Source: Streptomyces europaeiscabiei (GTDB lineage Bacteria > Actinomycetota > Actinomycetes > Streptomycetales > Streptomycetaceae). From it: a stretch of 64,000 nt of DNA. Under the pieces are notes generated by a model. That model was not told where the DNA came from and ran no database searches. It worked only from the letters and a program-made list of their open reading frames with translations. The DNA is taken from the NCBI RefSeq assembly GCF_036346855.1, contig NZ_CP107841.1, forward strand, positions 2,484,001 to 2,548,000, written 5' to 3'. The number at the start of each line of letters is the position of its first letter. Positions within the stretch are counted from its first letter, which is position 1. Shown here piece by piece: positions 8,767 through 16,828 of the stretch. The position numbers and the translations under genes were made by a program.

Positions 8767-8889
8767 CGTACGAAGTACGACGCGTTGAAGGTAGGGAGGG
8801 GCTCCGTGTTTCGTCAATGCTTCCGACAAAAGAAGATGTGGCCGCCGCCACGCGATCTTGATGCCCTAGGCCTTCCTGACGGCCCTGCC

Positions 8890-8937
8890 GAAGGCTCTGC
8901 CGACGGTTCTGCCGACGGTTCTGCCGACGGTTCTGCT
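8890..8937. repeat. 12-bp tandem repeat, four units
   Basis: The unit GACGGTTCTGCC is present three times at 8902-8937 (last base of the last unit changed) with a diverged copy GAAGGCTCTGCC at 8890-8901. It ends one base before the stop of the minus-strand hydrolase gene. Confidence 0.85.
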
Positions 8938-8938
8938 G

Positions 8939-9688
8939 TCACACGATCTTGGTGTCGCCCTCACGCGCGCTCTCGGTCGGCCCGCCGAAGACGACGGCCG
9001 CCCGCCCGGTCGCCCCCTCCGGGGTGAGCGTGGGCCCCACATGCGTGATCAGCAGCCGGCTCGCGCTCTTCGCGTACGTCCCGGCCTCCTCCGGGGTGAG
9101 ATGCACCCGGGGTTCGCCTTCGCGATGCGTGTCGACGTCCGCCTCGCACAGGAACAGGTCTGCACCGGCGGCCAGTTGACCGAGCGCGTCGCACGGACCG
9201 CTGTCACCCGAGTACGCGAAGACCCGCCCCTGGCACTCGGCGCGCAGCCCGTAGGACTCCACGTCGTGCACCACGGCGCGGGCGGTGAGGGTCAGATTCC
9301 AGTGCCGGACCGAATGACCGTCGTACAGGGGGCGGAAGTCGAACACCCCGCTCAGGAAAGCCGTGTCCGGCCGCCCGAAGAAGCCCGCGAGCCGCCCCGC
9401 GCAGTCGCCGGGCGCGTAGACGGGCAGCGGCGCGGGCAGGGTGAGGCCGCCGTACGCGAACCCGTACGTCGCGGCCACCAGATCCGCGCTGTGGTCCGCG
9501 TGCAGATGGGAGATCCAGATCGCCGTGAGCCGGGTGGGATCCGTGTGCCGCTGCAACTCGGCGAACGTCCCGAACCCCGCGTCCACCCATATCTCGGCGC
9601 CCCCGCCGCGCAGCAGGTATCCGGAGGCCGGCCGGCCCGGGCGGGGGTGCGGAGAGGCGGTACCGAGGACGGTGAGGCTCAGGGGCAT
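8939..9688 (-). CDS. MBL-fold metallohydrolase (RNase Z/arylsulfatase-like)
   Basis: A 249-residue cytoplasmic protein with the zinc-binding motif HLHADH (about 74-79), a second-shell YSGDSGPCD (about 172-180) and LITHVG (about 218-223). These fit the beta-CASP-free, RNase Z-like branch of the metallo-beta-lactamase superfamily. The start PLSLTVLGTASPHPRPG is the usual N-terminus of this branch; longer upstream frames run through a minisatellite and are not coding. Substrate unknown. It stands alone between two tandem-repeat tracts. Confidence 0.88.
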   Translation of the reverse strand: MPLSLTVLGTASPHPRPGRPASGYLLRGGGAEIWVDAGFGTFAELQRHTDPTRLTAIWISHLHADHSADLVAATYGFAYGGLTLPAPLPVYAPGDCAGRLAGFFGRPDTAFLSGVFDFRPLYDGHSVRHWNLTLTARAVVHDVESYGLRAECQGRVFAYSGDSGPCDALGQLAAGADLFLCEADVDTHREGEPRVHLTPEEAGTYAKSASRLLITHVGPTLTPEGATGRAAVVFGGPTESAREGDTKIV

Positions 9689-9789
9689 GTCCGGGAGCGT
9701 ACGGAGGCGGGCGGGCGCGCGCGCCGCGTTTGCGGGTTCTGTCCTGGATGCGCCTACGGCGTCCCGACGGTCGGCGGCGCGGGCTGTTC

Positions 9790-9873
9790 GGTCGTCCCGT
9801 CGTTCGGTCGTCCCGTCCCCCCGTCGTCCCGTCCCCCCGTCGTCCCGTCCCCCCGTCGTCCCGTCGTCCCGTA
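9790..9873. repeat. minisatellite of CCGTCGTCCCGTCCCC-type units
   Basis: About five imperfect 16-base units built from GTCGTCCC and GTCCCC lie between the hydrolase promoter side and the stop of the next minus-strand gene. In two frames it gives meaningless DDGG-rich peptides, so it is not coding. Confidence 0.8.
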
Positions 9874-9881
9874 GCGGGAAT

Positions 9882-10475
9882 CTACGGCTTCCAGATCGGA
9901 TCGCGTCCACTCAGCCCGATCACGCGGTCCAGCAGCGGCGCGTCGTCCGGCACGGGCACCACGGGGCCGAAGATGTCGCCGCGCGAGGGATCGTCGACCG
10001 AGGCGGCGAGGAAGGGGTGCGTCGCGGCGAGGGCAGCCGGATCGGGGTCGTACGCCTGACCGGTCGCCCGCGCGAGGTCCCAGCCGTGTACGACCAGCTC
10101 GTCCGCCGCCACGGCCCCGGCGATCGCCCCCGGCAGCGGCACCCCGCCCGCCCGGGTCTCCCCCGTCCATGCGGCCGCGTCCCGCCAGGCCGCGCCGAGC
10201 TCGTCGAGAACCTGCGGCAGAGCCTCGCGCCAGCCCGGTCCGACGTCGGGCAGTGCCGCCTGCGGGTTGGTGTCCGTCGTCGGCCCCAGATCCTTCCGGC
10301 CCGCGTCACGGAAGGCTACGGCCAGGCCGAGCAGATGGCCGAGGAGGTTGTGCACGGCGTACTCCGGGCACGGAGTGGGGTCGGAGAGCTGGTCGTCGCG
10401 GACGCCTTGGGCGAGGCGGGCGACGATGCGGGCCTGTGGGGCGAGGTCGAGGGGGATCGGGGCGTGGTCTGTCAT
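9882..10475 (-). CDS. maleylpyruvate isomerase N-terminal/DinB-like family protein (TIGR03086 type)
   Basis: A 197-residue protein with the four-helix-bundle pattern of mycothiol-dependent maleylpyruvate isomerase N-terminal domains: PTPCPEYAVHNLLGHLLG (about 33-50), a central conserved block, and ADELVVHGWDLARATG (about 124-139). The three histidines in these blocks would bind a divalent metal. Such proteins are many in actinomycetes; some are thiol transferases that use mycothiol, most are unstudied. A GAGGAG ribosome site precedes the ATG. No operon partner is visible. Confidence 0.85.
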   Translation of the reverse strand: MTDHAPIPLDLAPQARIVARLAQGVRDDQLSDPTPCPEYAVHNLLGHLLGLAVAFRDAGRKDLGPTTDTNPQAALPDVGPGWREALPQVLDELGAAWRDAAAWTGETRAGGVPLPGAIAGAVAADELVVHGWDLARATGQAYDPDPAALAATHPFLAASVDDPSRGDIFGPVVPVPDDAPLLDRVIGLSGRDPIWKP

Positions 10476-10482
10476 GCGGTGC

Positions 10483-10545
10483 TCCTCGGATGGTTCTCGG
10501 GTGGTTCTCGGGTGGCTCTCGGGTGCTTCTTGGGTGGCTCTCGAA
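10483..10545. repeat. degenerate 12-bp tandem repeat upstream of the DinB-like gene
   Basis: Units of the form GGTGGTTCTCGG occur about five times with drift. It immediately precedes the ribosome site of the minus-strand gene, so it lies in its 5' untranslated or promoter region. Confidence 0.7.
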
Positions 10546-10694
10546 ACTGGGCCGGAGGCCTGTGTCTCCCTTGTCAGGTAGACCCTCGACGCCCCGAAAA
10601 CTCATCGCTCGCCCGCGCCCACCCCTCCCGGCGACGATTCCCAGGGCATCCGCCCGATCCGGACGGCGGGTCCTTAGCACCACGATCACCAGCC

Positions 10695-11066
10695 ATGACA
10701 TCCACACCCACGACCCGCACGACCTGGCGGACCGGACGCGTCCTCGGGGACCGCGACGCGGGGCCGTACCTGGCCGCAGTGGTGGTCTCGGGCCTCGGCT
10801 CGTCGGCGATGTGGCTGGTCGCGGGCGTCCGGGTCAAGGACCTCACCGGCTCGGACGCGCTGGCGGCGCTGTGCGCGTTCGCCCTGTGGGCCCCGCTCCT
10901 CGCCGGCCCCCTCCTGGGCACCCGCGCGGACCGCCCACACCGCCGCGCCCTCCTCATCACCACCAATCTGGGCCTGGCAGCCCTCCTCCTCGCCCTCTTC
11001 GCCGTGGACACCCCGGGCGACCTGTGGCTCAGGGGTTGCCTGTCCGGCGCCGGTGATCGATGGTGA
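10695..11066 (+). pseudogene. truncated major facilitator superfamily transporter (N-terminal fragment)
   Basis: The ATG at 10695 opens a frame of 123 codons whose sequence (GPYLAAVVVSGLGSSAMWLVAGV, then TGSDALAALCAFALWAPLLAGP, RADRPHRRALLITTNLG) is the first three helices and the loop 2-3 RADR motif of a 12-helix MFS exporter of about 400 residues. After DTPGDLWLRG the frame loses membrane character and stops at 11064-11066. The remaining nine helices are absent on either strand. The deletion end lies about 80 bases before a secreted-protein gene, so a deletion or replacement joined the two. Confidence 0.8.
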
Positions 11067-11124
11067 AGAACCGCCGACCGCCGTACTTGGAGCGCGAGTT
11101 GGCGGCACAGGGAGGGGATTTCTC

Positions 11125-11586
11125 ATGGCACTACGCAAGTTGGCCGCGGCACTGTTCGCGGCAGCGGCGATCGCGGCCTCGACGGTCGGGCTGAACGGTA
11201 CGGCCGCCGCCCACACCGACAGCGCCGACGCCGGCGGCGGCGTCCTCACCTCTGAGGAGGCCCGGCAGCCGTCGCTGACGGCGGCCCAGATGAAGAACGC
11301 CGTCGTACCCGAAGCGGCCGGGTCCGGCGCGGTCGCCGCCTCGCTGAACTGCGCGTACTACTACGTGTGCGGGAAGGGCGGGAACGGCAACAGATTCGAC
11401 TACACCACGTGCGGCAGGACGTACACCCTGCCCAACCTCTTGGGCTGGGGCTCCCTGCACAACAACCAGACGCCGGGCACCAGGGCGCACTTCTACGACG
11501 TGAACGGTGCCTGGATGTTCTCCATCGACGCTCCCGACAAGAACGACGTGTTCTGGACCCCGGTCTGGTACGTCATCGCCTGCTGA
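11125..11586 (+). CDS. small secreted protein, possibly I36 peptidase inhibitor-like
   Basis: A 153-residue precursor with a clear signal peptide (MALRK, hydrophobic run, GTAAAHT cleavage near 31). The mature part has a flexible Ala/Ser-rich linker and a C-terminal domain with four cysteines (LNCAYYYVC, TTC, and the last residue C) and many aromatics. The spacing and Gly/Asn/Tyr content recall beta-gamma-crystallin-like I36 inhibitors, but the match is weak and no function is claimed. GGAGGGG lies 7 bases upstream of the ATG. The more 5' GTG in frame would place the signal peptide internally and is rejected. Confidence 0.7.
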   Translation: MALRKLAAALFAAAAIAASTVGLNGTAAAHTDSADAGGGVLTSEEARQPSLTAAQMKNAVVPEAAGSGAVAASLNCAYYYVCGKGGNGNRFDYTTCGRTYTLPNLLGWGSLHNNQTPGTRAHFYDVNGAWMFSIDAPDKNDVFWTPVWYVIAC

Positions 11587-11633
11587 GCCGACGGCCCGGC
11601 CCGGTCGGTGCGCGGTGGGGTGAACCCGACGGT

Positions 11634-12800
11634 TCACCCCACCGCCGTCAACGCCTCCCGCACCGCCGCCAGGTCCTGGTCCGACGCCAACCCCGCGTGA
11701 TACAGCCGCAGTTCGGTCGCGCCCAACGCCACGGCCCGCCCCGCGTCCTCGGCCAGGGTGACCGGGCTGCCGCCCATGCCCGACACGATGCCGAAGTTGG
11801 CGGCCAGCACGGCGCCCTTCGCCCCGGCCCCGGCGAAGGCGGGCAGCAGGCCCGGTCCGCCCGCGCACGGCACGACGACCCCGTCCGCGACGCCCAGGAT
11901 GTGCGCGGGGTCGACGCCGGGGTTCGCCCCGCAGTGGTACGTGACCGGGTCCGCGTGCAGCAGGATCTGGAAGCCCGCGGGCGCGGCGGCGCGGACCGCT
12001 CCCACCGTCTCCTCCTGGAGCGAGCGGGCGATCGCGTCGCGCCACACCCGCGTGGCCGCCGCCCGGTCCGCGCCGAGGAGCTTCTCGACGGCCGGCCAGC
12101 CCTCGTCGACGCCCTCGCCCCTCCACAGCGGCTCCAACGCCTCCCGCACGGCCGCCGCCAGCGCGTCCGGGGCCTGCCCGGCCTCGGCGTACCCGTCGCG
12201 GCAGGTGCCGCAGAAGCAGAGCGACATCAGGTACTGCCCGGCGTCCCCGAGCCCGACCCCGCCCGTCTTGTCATGGGCGTGGAGGTGGGAGATGCCGTAC
12301 CAGCCGAGCGACTCCAGTTCCGTGCCGCGCGCGCCCGGCCGGACCGCCGCCTCCACCGCCAGATCGACGAGGTACTCACGGGTCGCTCCCTGCGCGACGC
12401 ACGGGGCCCACGGATACCGGTCCCCGTACGCGTTGACCACGGAGGTCGAGGGGTGCTCGGCGCCCAGGCGGGAGTTGTGCGCCAGGACCACCCAGGTGTG
12501 CACTTCGAGACCGGCGTGCGCGAGCGCCGTCGCCGCCTCCCCGAACGCGTCGCCGGGGGCCCACTCCCCCGCCGCGTACGGCCGCAGCGTACGGCCTCGC
12601 CAACGCGCACCCGGCGGATACAGCACGGCCGCGTGCTCGGCGGTGACGATGCGCTGCCGGGGGTGGCGGGGGGTGAGCGCGCGGGTGGAGTGGTAGGCGG
12701 AGGCGAGCGTCGCCTGCCGCACGCCCAGCCCCGCGATGCGCTCCGCGGCGGCCGGATCCCCGTTGACGTCCCACGGGTAGACGAACGTCGACGCCTTCAC
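11634..12800 (-). CDS. uncharacterised protein of the uronate locus, possible TIM-barrel glycosidase-like
   Basis: A 388-residue soluble protein without signal peptide. It starts with GTG overlapping the kdgD stop as GTGA, so it is made together with that dehydratase. Regular beta-alpha spacing, conserved-looking acidic and aromatic blocks (VYPWDVNGD, LESLGWYGISHLHAHDK, LHADPVTYHCG) and a CFCGTC cysteine motif near residue 186 are reminiscent of TIM-barrel glycoside hydrolase-like proteins, but I do not recognise a named family. The context suggests a substrate of the hexuronate or glucarate pathway. Function unknown. Confidence 0.75.
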   Translation of the reverse strand: MKASTFVYPWDVNGDPAAAERIAGLGVRQATLASAYHSTRALTPRHPRQRIVTAEHAAVLYPPGARWRGRTLRPYAAGEWAPGDAFGEAATALAHAGLEVHTWVVLAHNSRLGAEHPSTSVVNAYGDRYPWAPCVAQGATREYLVDLAVEAAVRPGARGTELESLGWYGISHLHAHDKTGGVGLGDAGQYLMSLCFCGTCRDGYAEAGQAPDALAAAVREALEPLWRGEGVDEGWPAVEKLLGADRAAATRVWRDAIARSLQEETVGAVRAAAPAGFQILLHADPVTYHCGANPGVDPAHILGVADGVVVPCAGGPGLLPAFAGAGAKGAVLAANFGIVSGMGGSPVTLAEDAGRAVALGATELRLYHAGLASDQDLAAVREALTAVG

Positions 12801-13789
12801 TTGCCCTCCTGGCACTCTTCCAGCAGCGCGTGACCGCGCTCGATCAACTGGCCCAGCTGCTTGACGTGTTCCTCGGCAGGCTCGTGCAGCGGCGGCCGTA
12901 CCTCTCCCACGTCCAGCCCCCGTAGCCGTACCCCGGCCTTGACCAACGACACGGCGTAGCCGCGTCCCCGGGCCCGGAGTTCGACGAAGGGGCGGTAGAA
13001 GCCGTCGAGCAGCCGTTCCACGATCGCATCGTCTCCCGCGCCGAGCGCCCTGTGAAACGCGAGGGCGATCTCCGGTGCGAAGCAGAAGACGGCCGACGAG
13101 TACAGGGGGACCCCGACGGCCCGGTAGGCGGGCTGGGTCAGCTCGGCGGTCGGCAGGCCGTTGAAGTAGAGGAAGTCGTCCGGGCCGGGGGCTTCGCCAC
13201 GCACCGCGCTGACGATCCGCGTCATCAGGTCCAGGTCGCCGACGCCGTCCTTGAGGCCGACGATCCCTTCCGTGCGGGCCAGTTCGACCACCGTCTCCGG
13301 CGTGAACACGGCGTTGTCGCGCTGATAGACGACGACGGGGAGGGAGGTCGCCGCGGCGAGTTCCCGGTAGTGGCGCAGCAGCCCTTCCTGAGCGGCCACG
13401 ACGAGGTACGGCGGCATGGCGAGGAGGCCGTCGGCACCGGCCTCCTCGGCCAGACGCGCATAGCACACGGCGAGGGCGGTGCCGTAGCCCGCGCCGGCCA
13501 CCACCGGCACCCGGCCGGCCGTCTCCGCGACGGCGGCCCGTACGCACTCCTGGAACTCCTCCGGCGTGAGCGCGTGGAACTCGCCGGTGCCGCAGCAGGC
13601 GAAGACCGCGGCCGCCCCGGCCTCGACGCCCTGGCGTACGTGCGCGCGGTAGGCGTCGAGATCGACCGCGCCGTCCGGGCCGTACGCCGTGACGGGGAAG
13701 AACAGTGGTCCGCTGGGGACCATGAGCCGGGCGGCGAGAGGTGCCGACGTCACGGGCTCTGCCAAGTCCACAGGCTCTCCCAAGTCCAT
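12797..13789 (-). CDS. kdgD: 5-dehydro-4-deoxyglucarate dehydratase
   Basis: A 330-residue DapA-superfamily TIM-barrel. FFPVTAYGPDG (about 30-40), CGTGEFHALTPEEF (about 66-79), the Tyr of VVVYQRDN and the Schiff-base Lys of GIVGLKDG (about 188) fit the KDGDH branch, which decarboxylates and dehydrates 5-keto-4-deoxyglucarate to 2-oxoglutarate semialdehyde in the oxidative hexuronate pathway. Uronate dehydrogenase, the first enzyme of the same route, is encoded divergently 204 bases away. The ATG has no ribosome site but abuts a perfect palindrome, which suggests a leaderless message; an ATG at 13723 would also give a complete domain. Confidence 0.9.
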   Translation of the reverse strand: MDLGEPVDLAEPVTSAPLAARLMVPSGPLFFPVTAYGPDGAVDLDAYRAHVRQGVEAGAAAVFACCGTGEFHALTPEEFQECVRAAVAETAGRVPVVAGAGYGTALAVCYARLAEEAGADGLLAMPPYLVVAAQEGLLRHYRELAAATSLPVVVYQRDNAVFTPETVVELARTEGIVGLKDGVGDLDLMTRIVSAVRGEAPGPDDFLYFNGLPTAELTQPAYRAVGVPLYSSAVFCFAPEIALAFHRALGAGDDAIVERLLDGFYRPFVELRARGRGYAVSLVKAGVRLRGLDVGEVRPPLHEPAEEHVKQLGQLIERGHALLEECQEGK

Positions 13790-13791
13790 GT

Positions 13792-13803
13792 CACTGATCA
13801 GTG
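13792..13803. promoter_or_regulatory. perfect palindrome at the kdgD start, probable operator
   Basis: CACTGATCAGTG is a perfect 12-base palindrome that ends two bases before the kdgD ATG, in the 204-base gap shared with the divergent uronate dehydrogenase gene. A repressor bound here would block kdgD initiation. Confidence 0.55.
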
Positions 13804-13902
13804 TTTACATTTCTGAACAACAGCACGCTAAGGCGCCCCCTTGCGGCCGGTCAAGCCGGGCAACGCGCGCCGCACCAGCGATTTCACGTCTCGGCGCCAC
13901 AC

Positions 13903-13932
13903 TTGACGCACGGGACCCACACTCCCTAGCGT
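13903..13932 (+). promoter_or_regulatory. promoter of the uronate dehydrogenase gene
   Basis: TTGACG (13903-13908) and TAGCGT (13927-13932) are separated by 18 bases, a good housekeeping-type promoter. The predicted start point near 13939 gives a leader of about 55 bases that includes a GTCC/GGAC inverted repeat around ATGAATGTGAATG. Confidence 0.65.
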
Positions 13933-13993
13933 GTCCATGAATGTGAATGTCGGACGCCCATGTGCACAGATGGCGATGCAAGGAGATCCACGG

Positions 13994-14803
13994 ATGCCCG
14001 CTCCCCGCACCGTTCTGCTCACCGGCGCCGCCGGTGGTCTCGGCACCCTGATGCGGGACCTGCTCCCGGCCCACGGCTACGAGCTGCGCCTGATGGACCT
14101 GCTGCCCGTCGAGGGCGCGCCGGACGCGATCACGGCCGACCTCGCCGACAAGGACGCCCTGCGCGAGGCCGTACGGGGCGTCGACGCGATCATCCACCTC
14201 GCGGGCATCTCCCTGGAAGCCTCCTTCGAGAAGATCCTCAGGGCGAACATCGAGGGGACGTACAACCTGTACGAGGCCGCCCGCGCGGAGGGCGTCCCCC
14301 GTATCGTCTTCGCGTCCTCCAACCACGCGGTGGGCTTCACGCCGCGCCCGATCGGCAGGGATCCGCTGATCCCGGTCGACACCCCGCACCGCCCCGACAC
14401 CTTCTACGGCCTGTCCAAGTCCTTCGGCGAGGACCTGGCCCAGCTCTACTGGGACAAGCACGGCCTGGAGACGGTCTCCGTGCGCATCGGCTCGTGCTTC
14501 CCCGAGCCCACCAGCGTCCGCATGCTCTCCCTGTGGATGAGCCCGGCCGACGGCGCCCGCCTCTTCGACGCGGCCCTGACCGCCGAGAACGTCGGCCACA
14601 CCGTCGTCTACGGCTCCTCCGCCAACACCCGCCTGTGGTGGGACCTCTCCACCGCCCGCGCCCTCGGCTACGAGCCCCAGGACGACTCCGAGCCGTACGC
14701 CGAGAAGCTGATCGCCGAGCAGGGCGAACTGGACCCCGAGAACGTGGCCCACGCCAACCTGGGCGGCCACTTCGTGAGCGACCCGCCGATCTGGCCGTAC
14801 TGA
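13994..14803 (+). CDS. udh: NAD-dependent uronate dehydrogenase
   Basis: A 269-residue short-chain dehydrogenase of the extended NAD(P) epimerase type. It has TGAAGGLGTLM (about 12-22) for NAD, the YxxxK catalytic pair in FYGLSKSFGEDLA (about 137-149), and VRIGSCFPEPTSVRMLSLWM (about 167-186), which is characteristic of uronate dehydrogenases. The enzyme oxidises D-galacturonate or D-glucuronate to the aldaro-lactone, feeding the pathway that ends with the divergent kdgD enzyme. AAGGAG lies 8 bases before the ATG; an in-frame upstream ATG at 13937 would add an unconserved tail. A strong hairpin terminator follows. Confidence 0.92.
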   Translation: MPAPRTVLLTGAAGGLGTLMRDLLPAHGYELRLMDLLPVEGAPDAITADLADKDALREAVRGVDAIIHLAGISLEASFEKILRANIEGTYNLYEAARAEGVPRIVFASSNHAVGFTPRPIGRDPLIPVDTPHRPDTFYGLSKSFGEDLAQLYWDKHGLETVSVRIGSCFPEPTSVRMLSLWMSPADGARLFDAALTAENVGHTVVYGSSANTRLWWDLSTARALGYEPQDDSEPYAEKLIAEQGELDPENVAHANLGGHFVSDPPIWPY

Positions 14804-14866
14804 GCGACCGGGCTCACCCGGGTTCGTACGTCGTACGGGATACGAGGGCCGTACCGACGTACGGAA

Positions 14867-14901
14867 GGAGCGGGCGGGCACCGATCGTGCCCGCCCGCTC
14901 C
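14867..14901. terminator. hairpin terminator after udh
   Basis: A perfect 15-base-pair stem (14867-14881 with 14887-14901) and a 5-base loop CGATC. No T run follows, as is usual in Streptomyces. Confidence 0.85.
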
Positions 14902-15027
14902 TACTGCCGTACCGGCCACCACGACCTCTGCGGGCGACGGGCCGCGATCGGGGCACGCGGGACGGCCGGGGACCACCGGGGACGGCCGGGTGACCGAAAT
15001 TCGCTGGGCTGCCGCCACCCCGGCCCC

Positions 15028-15033
15028 TACCAT
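15028..15033 (+). promoter_or_regulatory. -10 element for a leaderless transcript
   Basis: TACCAT is followed by seven bases and the ATG at 15041, the usual spacing for a transcript that starts at the initiation codon. Confidence 0.5.
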
Positions 15034-15040
15034 CCGGGAC

Positions 15041-15262
15041 ATGCCACGTCCCCAAGGATTCACCCACACCCAGCACTCCGACGGCACGGTGACGATCGAC
15101 CACCACGGCCGCGCGGCCACGACGCTGCGCGGTCCGCGAGCCGCCCGGTTCCTCGCCGAGGTGGTGGCGGGCGACCCGCAGCTGGTCATGGCCCGCTGGA
15201 CCGGAAACTACCGGCGGGGCAACGAGCGCACGGCCCGGGACCACCCCCGCAACCGCCGCTGA
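15041..15262 (+). CDS. small conserved hypothetical protein
   Basis: A 73-residue basic protein (HSDGTVTIDHHGRAATTLRG, then RFLAEVVAGDPQLVMARWTGNYRRGNER). It has coding-type third-position GC, an independent start with a leaderless -10 element, and a stop 64 bases before the TerD gene. Conserved aromatic and basic residues at the end (ARWTGNYRRGNE) suggest nucleic acid contact but nothing more can be said. No known family recognised. Confidence 0.65.
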   Translation: MPRPQGFTHTQHSDGTVTIDHHGRAATTLRGPRAARFLAEVVAGDPQLVMARWTGNYRRGNERTARDHPRNRR

Positions 15263-15326
15263 CCCGAACGGCCGCCAGGCAGCGTGGGTAAGGGAACGGT
15301 AAAGCGGCCTGAATCGTTCACCACGC

Positions 15327-16547
15327 ATGACCGCTATGACCCCCGGCTCGAACATCCCGCTGCCCGCCACCCGCGTCGCGGTGGACGTCGCCGCGCCCGT
15401 GCGGCTCGACGTATCGGGCCTGCTGCTCACCGCCGACGGCAAGGTGCGCTCGGACGACGACTTCATCTTCTTCAACCAGCCGACCGGTCCGGGCGTGACG
15501 TACCGCTCCGGCGGCGGTACGACCCCCGACTCGATCACGGTGGACACGACGGCCGTCCCCCCGGGCATCGAGAAGATCGTCATCACGGCCAGCCCGGACG
15601 CGGCGGGCCAGACGTTCCAGGGCATCGAACCGACGGCCACGATCCGCAACGCGGCGGACGGCTCCGTGATCTCCACGTTCACCCCGCCGCAACTGGGCAC
15701 GGAGACGGCCCTGGTGATCGTGGAGATCTATCTGCGCAACGGCGCGTGGAAGGCCCGCGCGGTCGGCCAGGGGTACGCGAACGGGCTCGCGGGCATCGCG
15801 ACGGATTTCGGCGTCACCGTCGAGGAGCCCGCCCCGGCCCCGGCTCGCCCCGCCCCCACCATGCAGCCCCCGGCGGCACCGCCCGCCCCGTCCATGGACC
15901 CGCGTGTCACCGCGCCCCCGGCACCCCCCGCCCCTCCGGCCGCACCCCCGGCCCCGGCCCCCGGCGCGGGCAAGATCAACCTGGACAAGGGCCGCGTCAG
16001 CCTCCAGAAGAACCAGACGGTCTCCCTGGTCAAGGGCGGCCGCCCGCTGCTCTCGCAGGTCAAGATGGGCCTCGGCTGGGAGCCTGCGTACCGGGGCAAG
16101 GACATCGACCTCGACGCGTCGGTCATCGCGTACGGCCCGCAGCGCAACCACATCGACAGCTGCTACTTCGGCAAGCTCTCGATCGTGAACGGCGCGATCA
16201 AGCACTCCGGTGACAACCTCACCGGCGAGGGCGGCGGGGACGACGAGGTGATCGTGGTCGACCTCGGACGGCTGCCCCAGGAGGTCACCGGGCTGGTCTT
16301 CACGGTCAACTCCTTCTCCGGCCAGAAGTTCACCGAGGTCGCCAAGGCCTACTGCCGCCTGCTCGACGCCGCGACGGGCGAGGAGCTGGTCCGCTTCGAC
16401 CTCACCAACGCCGAGGCCCAGACCGGCGTGATGATGGCCAAGCTGATCAAGCAGTTCTCCGGCGAGTGGGACATGACCGCGATGGGCGACTTCGTGAAGT
16501 CCCGCACGGTCAGGGGGATGGTGAAGCCGGCCGCACAGGCACTCTGA
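15327..16547 (+). CDS. tandem TerD-domain (tellurium resistance family) protein
   Basis: A 406-residue cytoplasmic protein with two TerD-like domains joined by a Pro/Ala linker (about 172-215). The first (about 10-165) contains SDDDFIFFNQPTGPGVTY; the second (about 216-400) has GLGWEPAYRGKDIDLDASV, the calcium-binding acidic pattern of TerD, and DDEVIVVDLGRLP. TerD proteins bind Ca2+ and act in stress, tellurite and phage-response systems; streptomycetes use them in development as well. It stands alone, with no other ter genes nearby. The second ATG (15336) is an alternative start; no ribosome site is evident before either. Confidence 0.92.
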   Translation: MTAMTPGSNIPLPATRVAVDVAAPVRLDVSGLLLTADGKVRSDDDFIFFNQPTGPGVTYRSGGGTTPDSITVDTTAVPPGIEKIVITASPDAAGQTFQGIEPTATIRNAADGSVISTFTPPQLGTETALVIVEIYLRNGAWKARAVGQGYANGLAGIATDFGVTVEEPAPAPARPAPTMQPPAAPPAPSMDPRVTAPPAPPAPPAAPPAPAPGAGKINLDKGRVSLQKNQTVSLVKGGRPLLSQVKMGLGWEPAYRGKDIDLDASVIAYGPQRNHIDSCYFGKLSIVNGAIKHSGDNLTGEGGGDDEVIVVDLGRLPQEVTGLVFTVNSFSGQKFTEVAKAYCRLLDAATGEELVRFDLTNAEAQTGVMMAKLIKQFSGEWDMTAMGDFVKSRTVRGMVKPAAQAL

Positions 16548-16564
16548 GGGCACATCCGCACAAC

Positions 16565-16595
16565 GCCGGGCGTCCCCGAGGAGGGTGCGCCCGGC
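16565..16595. terminator. hairpin after the TerD gene
   Basis: GCCGGGCG (16565-16572) pairs perfectly with CGCCCGGC (16588-16595), 18 bases beyond the stop. The rest of the gap to 16828 shows no gene; long frames there are low-complexity Arg/Pro shadows. Confidence 0.6.
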
Positions 16596-16828
16596 TGCCC
16601 GACCGGCGGGAAGCCCTCCGGCGAGAGCCGAGAACCGTCCCCGGCTGCCGGCGGCCCAGGGAAACGGGCACCCTCGGGCCGGCGCCCGCTCGCCGCGCCG
16701 GCGCCCTCTGCCGATCGTCCGCCCGCACGCCGTGCGCGGCATCCGGCCAGACGCCGGGTCAGGCTCCGGCGCCCGGGTCCGGCAGAGGCTCCGATGTCCG
16801 GATCAGCTCCGGAGCAGCGCCTCCGGCG

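Noticed and set aside
16548..16828. Coding sequence between TerD and acdS
   Set aside because: Frames here are Arg/Pro/Ala-rich, without a ribosome site or conserved motifs; the region contains a terminator.
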